This document shows, piece after piece, positions 6,370 through 15,163 of a stretch of DNA of 30,074 nucleotides. The DNA is from a virus: IMG/VR virus record IMGVR_UViG_3300005068_000007, positions 1 through 30,074 of that record, one strand, 5' to 3'. Position 1 is the stretch's first letter, and every line of letters starts with the position of its first letter. The notes under the pieces are model-generated. The model was not told the DNA's origin. It saw only the letters and a list, made by a program, of their open reading frames with translations, and made no database searches. The translations under genes and the position numbers were made by a program.

Positions 6370-8895
6370 TTAGTACAAATCTATAAATCTTGTTTCTGTT
6401 GTACCATCTTCATATTCAATAACCACCTCAATACCAACCTGAGAACTATCCGATAATTTTTCTAAATTCTCAGATGCAATCTGTGCAGATAAGGTATAGC
6501 TTGAACGATTAGCTGGATACACAGTTTGTGACAGACTCTTTGTCATACCAGATATTCCTTCTGCTTTAAATGAAGCGGTTCCTGATGCACCATTCTCAGA
6601 ATCTGCCTCAAAGCCAGAATTAACCCAGTAGGCAAGTTCATCGTCTGCACGAGAATTTCGAAGAAGGTTAAAAGGCACCATTTCACGAACATCGTTATTT
6701 GTAACCATACTTGTGCCTTCCAAAGAGTCTGCCACGTTATCCCACTGACTAGCAGAACTACCCAGGTTTTTAAGTGTAGTTGATAATTCAAGCACGGTGT
6801 TCCAAGGCTCCTGAAGATTATATTCTCTTCGAACCACACGGGTAGTAATTGATAAGCCTAGTTCTTTATCTTCCACCCGTATATAATCACCAAGAGACCA
6901 TGATTCATGTTCATATCCTGTTAATACCGACAAATCCATAGCATTTAAAACATAGGAAACCGACGGTTTACAGTACTGAGCCAGCCGCATCTGGGCATAT
7001 TCTTTCATCTGATACGGATTGGTAAAAGAGGAGCAATCCAATGTAGAAATACGAATATCAGAGGAATACGTATAATCTTCTACATAAGACTTGCCATTAT
7101 TAATATCAGCAAAGGTAAGATCATCTGCTCCAATGGCATAAAGCCTTGTAACAAGACTTCTGGTATCAATAATTCGCTCTATACTTTTCATGTTTTTCTT
7201 ATAGGCAAATAAAGCACCGCTATTGGTCCCGTTGACCGTAAGCAAATGAACCAGTCTGTTGGGGCAGTCAAATACCAAATCTCCGCCATGCAAGTCTGCA
7301 ACATTTCGAAGAATGGAAAGAGCATTTTTTTCTTTACTTGTCCAGGTCCTTTTCGTCCTGACATTAACTGTACCAACACTCCATTCTGTTCCTGCAAGAG
7401 CATATGCCATAGCAATTTCTGGCATCTCTGCATCAAAGGTTCTCTCCTCTTTACGAACAGAAAAGGTCAAATCATAGAACTCTGCCTCAGCATAAACCTC
7501 AGTAACCGTATTTCCTTGTGTATCCTTTGTATCTGTTATGGTTCTAATTTTATAGACATCGTTAACGATCTGAATTTTCTTCTCACTATCAATATAAGCC
7601 CTCTTGCTATCTTTATAAGGAATAGAAAAAGACAAGGTATCTTCACCATTGATTTCACTTGTCGCCACAATATTGTAGGCATTTTCAAGAACGGCTTCCC
7701 AGGCTCCATTACTGTTTAGAACCACTGGTCTTGCATATCCAATTTTTTCATAAGGTGATTTGGGTATATCATAGAGCCTTATATCCGTAACCTTCGGCGT
7801 TTTACTTGTATCTGTTGTGGTAAGTGTCACCCTGAAACGGATATAAGTACGGTTTGGAGATACAAGCTTTCCATCTGATGCTATAGCTACCCAATCGCTC
7901 CAGTCACTAAGGTCATCGCTTGTAGCTGTTTCAATAAGACTTACTGCCGTTGTGCCTGATATATATTCACTTGTAACAGATACCATACCCCTGCCGGCAA
8001 GATTGCACTTTGCTGGTGCTGTATATAAAACACCTTCTGTTGGGTATATGCTATCTGTTCCACGAAGAGTAACCACACCAGATTCCGTTATGGCATCTAC
8101 ATAATCCGCAGTATCACCCCCGTTGGCACAAAGAGATCCCTTGAAATAATCCACCAAATCTTCTGCACTAAGTTCTGAATCTATATCTAAAAACCAGTCA
8201 TCAAAGCTACCTGCATACCAATAAGCATCTGCGTGCATACCCATAATAATGTCTGCCGTGCAAGATGCATTAAGCGTTCCGGTAAATGTCACCGCAGACG
8301 ATACCCATGTATCTCCGCTATTCCTATCACCAAGTACACACCAAGCTTGTTTATTGTTTGGTTCTATCACTGCCGCAAGAAAATACACTCCACCGTTTAC
8401 AAGCGTAATGGTTGGTGTGAATGATTTATCCAATATAAGTGAGCCAGATGAATTATAAAGCATAATTCTCGGTCTACCTCGATAAAGGGAAAGATATAAA
8501 ATAGGCTGCCCCGGACCATATCGTGTATTAAATATCGGGCAGTATGTATTACCAACAGAATAAGTGGTTGGTTTTATCCAACCTCCAACGACTATTTTTT
8601 CTCCAAAATCAGAAAACAAGGTACCATCGTTCGTTACTTTAAGATACGTCTTTTCTGTTGATGGATTGCTGATATTAATCCTTACATATCCTCCCTTTTG
8701 ACCATTAAGCAAACTTGCAGTTGTCCCATCATAATTTACAATCTGCATCTTACGATTTAACCCAGAAGAGTCGGTGACGCAATAATCCTCATCAACAGCT
8801 GCATCATTAAATCGCCATAATCCCGATTTAGCATAAGATACTGGAAATTCACCGGTAAAATCAGTCTGCTTATTTAAAATTGTTTTTAAAGACAT
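6370..8895 (-). CDS. Tail-associated protein Tal / minor structural protein with LamG domain
   Basis: An 841-aa tail-tip protein. Residues 1-265 form a LamG-like concanavalin domain (GGWIKPTTYSVG, then FDDWFLDIDSELSAEDLVDY). A beta-rich linker domain follows to about 380. About 385-740 is the siphovirus Tal/prophage tail endopeptidase core (AVLENAYNIVATSEINGEDT; SLGDYIRVEDKELGLSITTR), which caps the tail below Dit and presents the fiber. The C-terminus (about 745-841) is the first half of a carbohydrate-binding domain (NLLRNSRADDELAYW...). GGAGG lies seven bases before the ATG. The order tape measure, Dit, Tal is the standard one. The chain ends abruptly in RFIDLY, and the apparent rest of the domain lies in the next gene in the same frame. 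Confidence 0.85.
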   Translation of the reverse strand: MSLKTILNKQTDFTGEFPVSYAKSGLWRFNDAAVDEDYCVTDSSGLNRKMQIVNYDGTTASLLNGQKGGYVRINISNPSTEKTYLKVTNDGTLFSDFGEKIVVGGWIKPTTYSVGNTYCPIFNTRYGPGQPILYLSLYRGRPRIMLYNSSGSLILDKSFTPTITLVNGGVYFLAAVIEPNNKQAWCVLGDRNSGDTWVSSAVTFTGTLNASCTADIIMGMHADAYWYAGSFDDWFLDIDSELSAEDLVDYFKGSLCANGGDTADYVDAITESGVVTLRGTDSIYPTEGVLYTAPAKCNLAGRGMVSVTSEYISGTTAVSLIETATSDDLSDWSDWVAIASDGKLVSPNRTYIRFRVTLTTTDTSKTPKVTDIRLYDIPKSPYEKIGYARPVVLNSNGAWEAVLENAYNIVATSEINGEDTLSFSIPYKDSKRAYIDSEKKIQIVNDVYKIRTITDTKDTQGNTVTEVYAEAEFYDLTFSVRKEERTFDAEMPEIAMAYALAGTEWSVGTVNVRTKRTWTSKEKNALSILRNVADLHGGDLVFDCPNRLVHLLTVNGTNSGALFAYKKNMKSIERIIDTRSLVTRLYAIGADDLTFADINNGKSYVEDYTYSSDIRISTLDCSSFTNPYQMKEYAQMRLAQYCKPSVSYVLNAMDLSVLTGYEHESWSLGDYIRVEDKELGLSITTRVVRREYNLQEPWNTVLELSTTLKNLGSSASQWDNVADSLEGTSMVTNNDVREMVPFNLLRNSRADDELAYWVNSGFEADSENGASGTASFKAEGISGMTKSLSQTVYPANRSSYTLSAQIASENLEKLSDSSQVGIEVVIEYEDGTTETRFIDLY

Positions 8896-8899
8896 CTCA

Positions 8900-9676
8900 T
8901 CACCTCCATCTGCTTTTTGCTTGAATACTTAATCTCGTAAATACTGCATTGCTCGTTTCAATATGAATGGTGTTTTCTCCAACTGTAAGACTTGGAAAAT
9001 TAAGTTCCTCTAAATAGGGAAGAGCATTTCTTAAAGTAATCTCATTTTCATCTACTACATATGCCGTCATTTTTTCAGTATCAATAACAAGTGTTTCATT
9101 TGCTGACAACACTGCATTTACAATCTTTATTTCAGAACCATTAGTTGTAATCGTAATAGCATTACTTATCCCGGAAGTAAGAACGCCCTCAATGCGATAA
9201 ATAGGAGAAGACTCCATATTACCCTTTGACCTCGTAATTGTATGTGTTCCTTCCTCTGTTATATTAAATTGTTCATCATAAATAGCATAGGCAAAAGGAT
9301 CTGGGCAGAAGAACTTTAAATTAAAACTACCCGCTGAGCAAATAAGTTTTTCACAATCAACCTTGTCATTTAGCCTTGCCATAATATATCTGTCTGGAAT
9401 ATCATCAAAGACAAGTTGCTTTAATCCCTGCATAGGGTCAAGCCATGTAGAAATTTCATCAATTGTTTCAACTAACGCAGAGAATGTATGCTTGGGAAAG
9501 ATATTACAAGCTACTGTAATTTCACGGGAATCAAAGTCTGCACCAAAATCTGTTACACCATATTTTCCTGGAACAGTTGTCGTGAAATTTCGCATACCCC
9601 CGCATACCTGCCATGAAGTAAGTCTGGCTTTTAGTCCCATGCTTTTTGAAGAAATATCATTGTAGGAAAACCCCAT
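8900..9676 (-). CDS. Distal tail protein Dit (siphovirus tail component)
   Basis: A 258-aa protein of the Sipho_tail/Dit family, which forms the hexameric hub joining tail tube and Tal. The N-terminal belt domain shows the usual pattern (VPGKYGVTDFGADFDSREIT; LDPMQGLKQLVFDDIPDRYI), followed by the FFCPDPFAY segment that introduces the C-terminal galectin-like beta domain (about 145-258). GGAGG precedes the ATG by 7 bases. It lies 12 bases behind the tape measure gene and 4 bases before Tal. Confidence 0.9.
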   Translation of the reverse strand: MGFSYNDISSKSMGLKARLTSWQVCGGMRNFTTTVPGKYGVTDFGADFDSREITVACNIFPKHTFSALVETIDEISTWLDPMQGLKQLVFDDIPDRYIMARLNDKVDCEKLICSAGSFNLKFFCPDPFAYAIYDEQFNITEEGTHTITRSKGNMESSPIYRIEGVLTSGISNAITITTNGSEIKIVNAVLSANETLVIDTEKMTAYVVDENEITLRNALPYLEELNFPSLTVGENTIHIETSNAVFTRLSIQAKSRWR

Positions 9677-9688
9677 GGACGCACCTCC

Positions 9689-12292
9689 TTATGCTGTAGT
9701 AAACCGGCCTTGGGCACGGGAGCCGGTCTGAATTAAGTTATATAATTCTTGAGAAACCTTACGAATATCATCTTCATTTTGTACGACCATTTGCTGAACA
9801 GTAACTAGTGATCCAGCAAATCCACTCGCTGAAGTTGATGCATTTGATACTGCATCGCCAACCGAAGTATCAACAGAAAATTTTGAAGGAAGTGCTGTAT
9901 TCATATCATCCGCAAGTCCTGTCATAACACCGTTGATGTCTTCACTCATTGTCTTGGCAGCTTTAACGGCTTCATCACCATTATCATCAATCGAATTTGA
10001 AAGGCCCTTCACAAGCATTTGTCCAACCCAACCCATCTTTTTTGAAGGAGAGTTGATATCAAAGAAATCACAAATACCATCCCATATACCGCTAACCCAT
10101 CCGCTAACTTTATTCCGTAACCAAGATGCAAGACCTGTAATACCACGCCACAAGCCTTTTACAATGTTTCCACCTATTTCAACAATCCTATACATCTGAC
10201 CACCAAATGCCGAAACAATTCCTGCAATAATTTGTGGAACCGCTTTTACAATTGCTGCAATAATAGTCGGTAGATTTTGAATCAGGGCCACGAAAAGCTG
10301 TACTCCTGCCATAATAATCTTATCCATATTTCCAACTAATGCATTGACAATGCTTGATATAATCTGTGGGATTGCACTTACAATTGTAGTGATAATCGTT
10401 GGTAGATTGTCTATCAAAGAAACAAGCAAATCAATGCCTGCTTGAATAAGCTGAGGAATTGCACCAAGTATTGCACTTAAAATTCCGTCAATTATCTGAG
10501 GGATTGCTTCTACAATTGCCGTTATAATTTCTGGCAAAGCCGTTATAAGTGACGTTAACAGCTGAATTCCAGCATCAATAATCTGTGGAATTGCACTGAT
10601 AACAAAGTCTACAATTGCCGTTATAATCACAGGAAGTGCCTCTATTAACTGTGGAAGGGCATCAAGAAGCCCCTGTGCCAAACCCAAAATCAAAAGAAGT
10701 GCCGCATCAAGTAGCATCGGCAAATTATCAATAAGTCCTTGAACAATTGTAACAATGGCATTTACCGCCGCTGGAATAAGTTCCGGTAAAGCCTCACCAA
10801 GACCCTCTACCAAAGTTGCTATCAACTGAACCGCTGCCTCTATAAGTAGTGGCAGGTTTTCAATAATTGTATCTACTATAGTAATTACCGCATCTACAGC
10901 AGCTGGAATAAGTTCTGGCAGTAAATTTAAGAGGGTATTTAATACCTGTGAAAATAAGTCTGTAACAGTTTGAATAAGCGTTGGGAGTAAATCAGCAACC
11001 GCGTTCATCATGGCATCAACAGCTGTAGGCAGTGCTTTTACAATATTCTCAATAACAGGCATAATATTTGTGACAACACTATTAAAGGCATCAACTACAT
11101 TATTACAAAGCTGTTCCATATCAGCATCTGCATTACCAAATCCTACAATTAAGTTACCAACCGCAGACTGTAAAGAATTAATAGAACCAGAAATCGTATG
11201 TTCCGCCTCTTCTGCAGTGGTACCTGCAATACCCATATTCTCTTGAATAACATGAATCGCCGAAACTACATCTGCATAGGAAGAAACGTCATAATGTATT
11301 CCAGAAATGGCTTCTGCATCAGAAAGCAATCTATCCATTTCTGATTTTGTACCACCATAGCCAAGTTTTAGGTTGTCGAGCATCGTATAGTTCTGCTTTG
11401 CAAAACCCTGATAAGCATTTTGAATTGTAGACATATCCGTACCCATTTTATTGGCATTATCAGACATATCTGTAATAGCCATATCTGCATAATCAACTGC
11501 TTTTTCCGTATCACCGCCAAGGGAAGAGATAAGACTTGCAGAAAATGAGGTGACTGTTTCCATATAGTCATTGGCTGATAGTCCCGCTGTTTTATAGGCA
11601 TTGGAGGCGTATTCTTGCAGTTTACCTGATGATCCCTTAAATAAGGTATCCACACCACCAACCAGCTGTTCATAATCAGAATAAGCAGAAACTACTTCTT
11701 TTCCAAGTTTCACAGCGGCTGCCCCAGCAGCAATTACCACAGCACCCATAGCTGCACCTACTGTTTTAAGAGCAGTACCTAATCCTTTGAATTTACTTTC
11801 AGATTTTTCAGCAGCATTACTGGCATCATTAATTTCGTCACCCATATCATCTGCACTGCCAGTGACATCATCCATTTCACGATCCATATCTCTTAACGAA
11901 TCCTCGGCATCGTCATAACTAGAATTTGCTTCATCAAGTGCAGAATTGTTCTGTTCTAGTGAATGCTCCATATCATTAAGGGTTGCTTTTGCATTATTTA
12001 ACTTGATTTGCCAATTCTGCGTTCTTCTATCATTTTCACCAAAGGACGTGGCTGCATTTTCAAGGGCAGAACTTAAGGCTTCAATTTTATTTTTTTGTGC
12101 TTCAATTTCTTTATTGAGCACTTGGTTTCTAGCTGAAAGAGCCTGTACCGAATGATCATTTTTATCAAACTCGGAGGAGACTAATTTCATTTCAGATCCA
12201 AGGACCTTAAAAGTTCGGTTAATTTCAGTAAGTGCCTTTTTAAACTCTTTTTCACCTTCAAGACCAATCTTTAAGCCAAAATTATCTGCCAT
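9689..12292 (-). CDS. Tail tape measure protein
   Basis: An 867-aa protein that sets tail length and is probably ejected with the DNA. Residues 10-165 are charged and coiled-coil forming; 172-195 is a hydrophobic A/G/V-rich segment (GAAMGAVVIAAGAAA); 200-400 is the conserved TMP core (NAYKTAGLSANDYMETVTSF); about 410-700 is a run of hydrophobic repeats; the C-terminus has the DINSPSKKMG motif common in Firmicutes TMPs. The ATG at 12292 follows GGGAGG by 8 bases; a GTG three codons earlier is less well placed. By the usual rule of about 0.15 nm per residue the tail would be about 130 nm long. It follows the tail chaperone frameshift pair, as expected. Confidence 0.95.
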   Translation of the reverse strand: MADNFGLKIGLEGEKEFKKALTEINRTFKVLGSEMKLVSSEFDKNDHSVQALSARNQVLNKEIEAQKNKIEALSSALENAATSFGENDRRTQNWQIKLNNAKATLNDMEHSLEQNNSALDEANSSYDDAEDSLRDMDREMDDVTGSADDMGDEINDASNAAEKSESKFKGLGTALKTVGAAMGAVVIAAGAAAVKLGKEVVSAYSDYEQLVGGVDTLFKGSSGKLQEYASNAYKTAGLSANDYMETVTSFSASLISSLGGDTEKAVDYADMAITDMSDNANKMGTDMSTIQNAYQGFAKQNYTMLDNLKLGYGGTKSEMDRLLSDAEAISGIHYDVSSYADVVSAIHVIQENMGIAGTTAEEAEHTISGSINSLQSAVGNLIVGFGNADADMEQLCNNVVDAFNSVVTNIMPVIENIVKALPTAVDAMMNAVADLLPTLIQTVTDLFSQVLNTLLNLLPELIPAAVDAVITIVDTIIENLPLLIEAAVQLIATLVEGLGEALPELIPAAVNAIVTIVQGLIDNLPMLLDAALLLILGLAQGLLDALPQLIEALPVIITAIVDFVISAIPQIIDAGIQLLTSLITALPEIITAIVEAIPQIIDGILSAILGAIPQLIQAGIDLLVSLIDNLPTIITTIVSAIPQIISSIVNALVGNMDKIIMAGVQLFVALIQNLPTIIAAIVKAVPQIIAGIVSAFGGQMYRIVEIGGNIVKGLWRGITGLASWLRNKVSGWVSGIWDGICDFFDINSPSKKMGWVGQMLVKGLSNSIDDNGDEAVKAAKTMSEDINGVMTGLADDMNTALPSKFSVDTSVGDAVSNASTSASGFAGSLVTVQQMVVQNEDDIRKVSQELYNLIQTGSRAQGRFTTA
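10193..11065 (-). repeat. 44-residue (132-bp) tandem repeats in tape measure gene
   Basis: Residues about 410-700 of the tape measure protein repeat with a period of 44, clearest in AGIQLL (574), AGIDLL (618) and AGVQLF (662), and LPELIPAA (459 and 503). Each unit seems built of shorter hydrophobic helical subunits. The DNA repeats are diverged, with recurring patches around AATCTGTGGAATTGC, so they are old protein repeats rather than a recent DNA expansion. Confidence 0.8.
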
Positions 12293-12309
12293 ATTTTCCA
12301 CCTCCCTTA

Positions 12310-12881
12310 TCAGATTCCTTCAGGTATAATGTCATCAATAAAATGCTCATGCTTTGGTTTTGCAAGTCCATTATATTGTTTATGGCATTCCCATAGGTCA
12401 AGCAGCAAACCAAACGGCATCAGCCAAACCTCATCCATTGCTAGATGCAGCTGACTAATGCCGTAATATAAAAGCCTCGTAAATAACTCTTCGTCACTTA
12501 CGGGGCTACCGTGTTTTTTGAATCTGGTTCACTTTCAATATTTCTTTTTGCACCTTTATAAAGCGCATTCATAATAGCTTCTTTATAATCCGCCAGTTCA
12601 GCTGGACTAGTAAGGATTTCAACCTCTTCTTCTGTGAGCAGTTCTTTTTGATCCTCTTTATGCTTAATGTTATAAATAAGCGTACTCTGATTAGCAAGCA
12701 AGGTAATGAGCCATACGATTTCTGAAAGAGCCATCTCCACATTTTCAGATTTCATTAACTTATCTCCAAGATTCTCAAGTCCTCCATAGCGACCTGCAAT
12801 TTCTTTTGTTGCCTTTGTTGTAAGAAGGAGTATATATTCATCTCCTCCAATTATTATATTTGATGTACGTTCTGTATCCAT
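12310..12881 (-). CDS. Tail assembly chaperone G-T fusion made by -1 frameshift
   Basis: The region behind the short chaperone gene is open in the -1 frame from the slippery site to a TGA at 12310-12312. Slipping at A AAA AAC (12519-12513) replaces the last four residues of the short form with 67 new ones beginning HGSPVSDEELFTRLLYYGIS and ending DDIIPEGI, giving about 190 aa. This extension has no start codon and ribosome site of its own at the right place, fills what would otherwise be a 200-base gap, and lies exactly where lambda-like phages carry the G/GT pair, just before the tape measure gene. GT proteins load tail tube subunits onto the tape measure. The slip itself is predicted, not shown. 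Confidence 0.85.
12498..12881 (-). CDS. Tail assembly chaperone, short form (G-like)
   Basis: A 127-aa acidic, helical protein produced when no frameshift occurs. It coats the tape measure protein during tail assembly. The N-terminus (IIIGGDEYILLLTTKATKEI) and the acidic C-terminus match the small chaperones found between tail tube and tape measure genes in Firmicutes siphoviruses. GGAGG lies 8 bases before the ATG, and the gap to the tube gene stop is 3 bases. The slippery heptamer occurs at codons 121-123, four codons before its stop. Confidence 0.85.
   Translation of the reverse strand: MDTERTSNIIIGGDEYILLLTTKATKEIAGRYGGLENLGDKLMKSENVEMALSEIVWLITLLANQSTLIYNIKHKEDQKELLTEEEVEILTSPAELADYKEAIMNALYKGAKRNIESEPDSKNTVAP
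12513..12519 (-). promoter_or_regulatory. Slippery site A AAA AAC for -1 frameshift
   Basis: Read on the minus strand in frame TCA AAA AAC, this is a perfect X XXY YYZ heptamer. After slipping, reading continues CAC GGT AGC for 67 codons to a TGA. No strong downstream pseudoknot was evident by eye, but GC-rich bases (ACGGTAGCCCCG) follow at once. Confidence 0.85.
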
Positions 12882-12884
12882 TAT

Positions 12885-13484
12885 TTAACCCTCCTGTTGT
12901 GCGGCAAACGACGGTTCATAGACCTGCGTATACCAGCCACTAATAACTTCTGCTGGAACATCAGCATCGCCTTCGGTAACCTCCGCTTTCCACGGATGCT
13001 TTCCGCTTGTGTCAGTTTTATTTCTTCTAAGAACCGTTCCCTCAATTGTAGGTGTTGAGAATGTAATACTGTCACCTTTTGTTGCAAGATTTGTTGCAGG
13101 AACGCCAAACTTAACCCTATAAAGCCAATAATACTTATATTTTCCGTTTGATTTCTTTGCACGAAAACCAATCGCAACAGGTGTCCCGCCATCTTCACTT
13201 GCAGATATTACAACATTGTTGCTGTCAACAGACACGCCTGTCAGTGCTGCTGCCGTTGCTGTTCCTATATCATCCACTCCCAGTGAAAGAGTTCCATTCT
13301 TAAACTCCTTCACAATTTCAGAGGCCCCATCATCCGCGTAAAGGGTAGCCTCGGCAAGTTCTACAGATAGTTCAGCAGAGATTGCTTTTGCAAGTTGCAC
13401 CGGTGTGTCATAGGTTTCTTCTTCTGTCGTTGCGTCCTCAGTAATCGGCGCATAATAAAGTTTATCAAGACCAATTGTAGCCAT
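12885..13484 (-). CDS. Major tail tube protein, phi13 type
   Basis: A 199-aa protein that polymerises to the tail tube. It begins MATIGLDKLYYAPITED, typical of the phi13-type major tail family, and has the alternating beta pattern with conserved FRAKKSNGKYKYYWLYRVKF (about 107-126). GGAGG lies 8 bases before the ATG, which follows directly on the TAA of the preceding gene. It stands between the tail terminator and the chaperone pair, the canonical order. Confidence 0.9.
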   Translation of the reverse strand: MATIGLDKLYYAPITEDATTEEETYDTPVQLAKAISAELSVELAEATLYADDGASEIVKEFKNGTLSLGVDDIGTATAAALTGVSVDSNNVVISASEDGGTPVAIGFRAKKSNGKYKYYWLYRVKFGVPATNLATKGDSITFSTPTIEGTVLRRNKTDTSGKHPWKAEVTEGDADVPAEVISGWYTQVYEPSFAAQQEG

Positions 13485-13829
13485 TTATTCTTCCTCCATT
13501 TCATAGTTTTTAGCCACATCCACGTTGTAGTGATGATAGCCTGTATCAGTTTCAAATCCAATATAACTTCGTGCTGTTATCGTAAAATCATTAAATAATA
13601 ATGCCCGCACAATAGCATTTTTCATCTGCATATAATTTTTTTTTGAATAAAGTGCAATCCGTGCTTCCTGAACATCAATTTCAGGTGCATTATCCGCGTG
13701 AAGTTCAAAGGTATCCGTCATTGGAACAACTACAATATACTCTGAAGGTGCCTCATCTGAAAACACTCCTGTTTCAATCGAAACGGATAAACAAGAAAGT
13801 ACCGTCCGTATATCTGATAGAATATTCAT
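13485..13829 (-). CDS. Tail terminator / tail completion protein
   Basis: A 114-aa protein positioned between the gp10-like protein and the tail tube, the usual place for the tail terminator that caps the tube at the neck. The sequence (MNILSDIRTVLSCLSV; EYIVVVPMTDTFELHADNAP) has the alternating helix-sheet pattern of these proteins, in which a short helix is followed by a beta sheet. It overlaps the previous gene by ATGA. The call rests on order as much as on sequence. Confidence 0.7.
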   Translation of the reverse strand: MNILSDIRTVLSCLSVSIETGVFSDEAPSEYIVVVPMTDTFELHADNAPEIDVQEARIALYSKKNYMQMKNAIVRALLFNDFTITARSYIGFETDTGYHHYNVDVAKNYEMEEE

Positions 13830-14260
13830 AGTTTCTTAACCTCCTCATCAAAGGTGTTTTCCATAGCAGAAATGCACGCCTTCTTAGATGCGCTTTTTGC
13901 AGGTTTTAAAAATGGCTTAGCAGGTTGGCCATGTTTCCCATATTCGATGATATTTGCAATTTTTGCATTGCTTTCTCCGTCAGATCTTGGCTCTTCAAAA
14001 CCAATTTTAATATTGTGATTGCCATTTCTGTCCATTTTGACTGCAGTTACACCAAGCGCCTTTGTAAGTTCTCCTGTAGCGCGAGATTTGTACTTTGTAT
14101 TCTTGCCAATTGCAGTGGATAGATTGCTTTTCGTTCTTTCAAATACGACCTTGCCACCAGCAGTCAATACTTTTTCTGCTACTTTATCAAAATCTGAACC
14201 AAGTCCAGATAGCTTCTCCAAATACGCATCCGGCATTTTAATATCAACTTTTGCCAACAC
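13826..14260 (-). CDS. HK97 gp10-like neck/tail protein
   Basis: A 144-aa basic protein of the HK97 gp10 family, which acts in joining head and tail. Typical features are the N-terminal helix (YLEKLSGLGSDFDKVAEKVL), the central KYKSRATGELTKALG segment and the C-terminal EYGKHGQPAKPFLKPA motif shared by the family. It starts with GTG at 14260, AGGTGG lying just upstream; the gene overlaps the preceding one by 17 bases and the next by 4. Confidence 0.8.
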   Translation of the reverse strand: MLAKVDIKMPDAYLEKLSGLGSDFDKVAEKVLTAGGKVVFERTKSNLSTAIGKNTKYKSRATGELTKALGVTAVKMDRNGNHNIKIGFEEPRSDGESNAKIANIIEYGKHGQPAKPFLKPAKSASKKACISAMENTFDEEVKKL

Positions 14261-14585
14261 TGCTCACCACCTTTTTAGCCAGTACCTCAATATACATTCC
14301 ACGTCCTTTTACATTTTCCACAGAAGTAATATTAAACCGCTCATCCCCATAAATCAGAAACTGCTTTGTTGTTACCGTAACTTCAGGAATAACACGAAAT
14401 CGAAAGAGATCTGTTGCCTCTGAAAATGCCGCAAGGTTTGCCCACCGCTCACTTCCATGCCTGCCTTCACGGTACACACGAATATGTGCAAGAGTCGCTT
14501 CTATAGTTGTAGCAAACCCCTCATCATCTTTTGTTGTCGTTATTTCTTTAAGATCAGCAAATCCATTCATTTTTCCAAAACTCAT
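14244..14585 (-). CDS. Head-tail joining protein, SPP1 gp16 type
   Basis: A 113-aa stopper-like protein that closes the head after packaging. The sequence MSFGKMNGFADLKEITTTKD and the later RFRVIPEVTVTTKQFLIYGD match the phage head-tail joining family. The ATG at 14585 has GGAAGGTG upstream and lies one base after the stop of the connector gene. The frame is open to 14717, but the extra 44 residues overlap the connector gene and look non-coding. Confidence 0.8.
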   Translation of the reverse strand: MSFGKMNGFADLKEITTTKDDEGFATTIEATLAHIRVYREGRHGSERWANLAAFSEATDLFRFRVIPEVTVTTKQFLIYGDERFNITSVENVKGRGMYIEVLAKKVVSSVGKS

Positions 14586-14586
14586 A

Positions 14587-14904
14587 TCACACCTTCCAAT
14601 CCCGGTCAAGCCGTAAAAGAAGATTAACGGTATTCCATACTTGCTGTCCTGCCGAAACATTATCCGCAAAAAAACCACCTGTTGAGCCGTCCCTTGATTC
14701 ATAAAAATGACTGGCAAGCATAATAATTGCTTGCTCTGTAGTAGCAGACATAGTATTAGTTGTATAATAACCTTCTAAAATATGCTGATAGCTTTCTGCA
14801 TAGGAAACGGCAGCAGTGATGTAACTATTAAGAAGATCATCATCTACGGTATGATCGATTATAAGATTTAACTTTACTTTTTCAAGTAATCCTGTAGTTG
14901 CCAT
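14587..14904 (-). CDS. Head-tail connector, gp6 type
   Basis: A 105-aa helical protein of the phage gp6-like connector family, binding below the portal. Recognisable are the N-terminal LLEKVKLNLIIDHTVDDDLL (members often begin with a similar helix and DDxLL) and the AIIMLASHFYESRDG segment. The ATG at 14904 follows GGAGG by 8 bases; the GTG one codon earlier is less likely. It lies between the head fiber gene and the joining protein. Confidence 0.85.
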   Translation of the reverse strand: MATTGLLEKVKLNLIIDHTVDDDLLNSYITAAVSYAESYQHILEGYYTTNTMSATTEQAIIMLASHFYESRDGSTGGFFADNVSAGQQVWNTVNLLLRLDRDWKV

Positions 14905-14921
14905 CACTTACGCCTCCTTTT

Positions 14922-15152
14922 TTATTCTGCCTCAATAAATCCTGCCGCTTTAAGTTTCGCAATAAGTGCATTAAAATCTGTAACAAGACCTGCCACATCT
15001 TCTGCGGTACTGTCTGCCTGCGTTTCAGCTTTGGGAAGACCAGAAATTGTAGCACCCTCATCAATTTGAAGAGTTCCACTAATTTCAAGTGTTCCACCAA
15101 TGACGGTTTTTTCACCGTCCTGCTTTATATAGTTTTTCGTGTTATAACTCAT
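14922..15152 (-). CDS. Head fiber-like protein
   Basis: A 76-aa protein of the kind annotated as head fiber protein in Firmicutes phages, related to the capsid fibers of phi29-like phages. A beta-repeat-like N-terminus (VIGGTLEISGTLQIDEGATI) is followed by a C-terminal helix (GLVTDFNALIAKLKAAGFI) that probably trimerises. GGAGG lies 6 bases before the ATG. It directly follows the capsid gene, supporting a capsid decoration role. Confidence 0.7.
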   Translation of the reverse strand: MSYNTKNYIKQDGEKTVIGGTLEISGTLQIDEGATISGLPKAETQADSTAEDVAGLVTDFNALIAKLKAAGFIEAE

Positions 15153-15163
15153 AGTTTGCCTCC

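Noticed and set aside
7246-7719. Plus-strand open frame of 157 codons, and many shorter plus-strand frames
   Set aside because: All lie opposite well-supported minus-strand genes, lack ribosome sites and have no recognisable sequence; they are antisense shadows.
10193-11065. Repeated DNA that could suggest a CRISPR or satellite array
   Set aside because: It is inside the tape measure gene, keeps frame and has diverged 132-bp units: protein repeats, not a spacer array.
12881-13198. Overlapping 105-codon minus-strand frame in the tail tube gene
   Set aside because: Out of frame with the tube protein, arginine- and glutamine-rich shadow without ribosome site.
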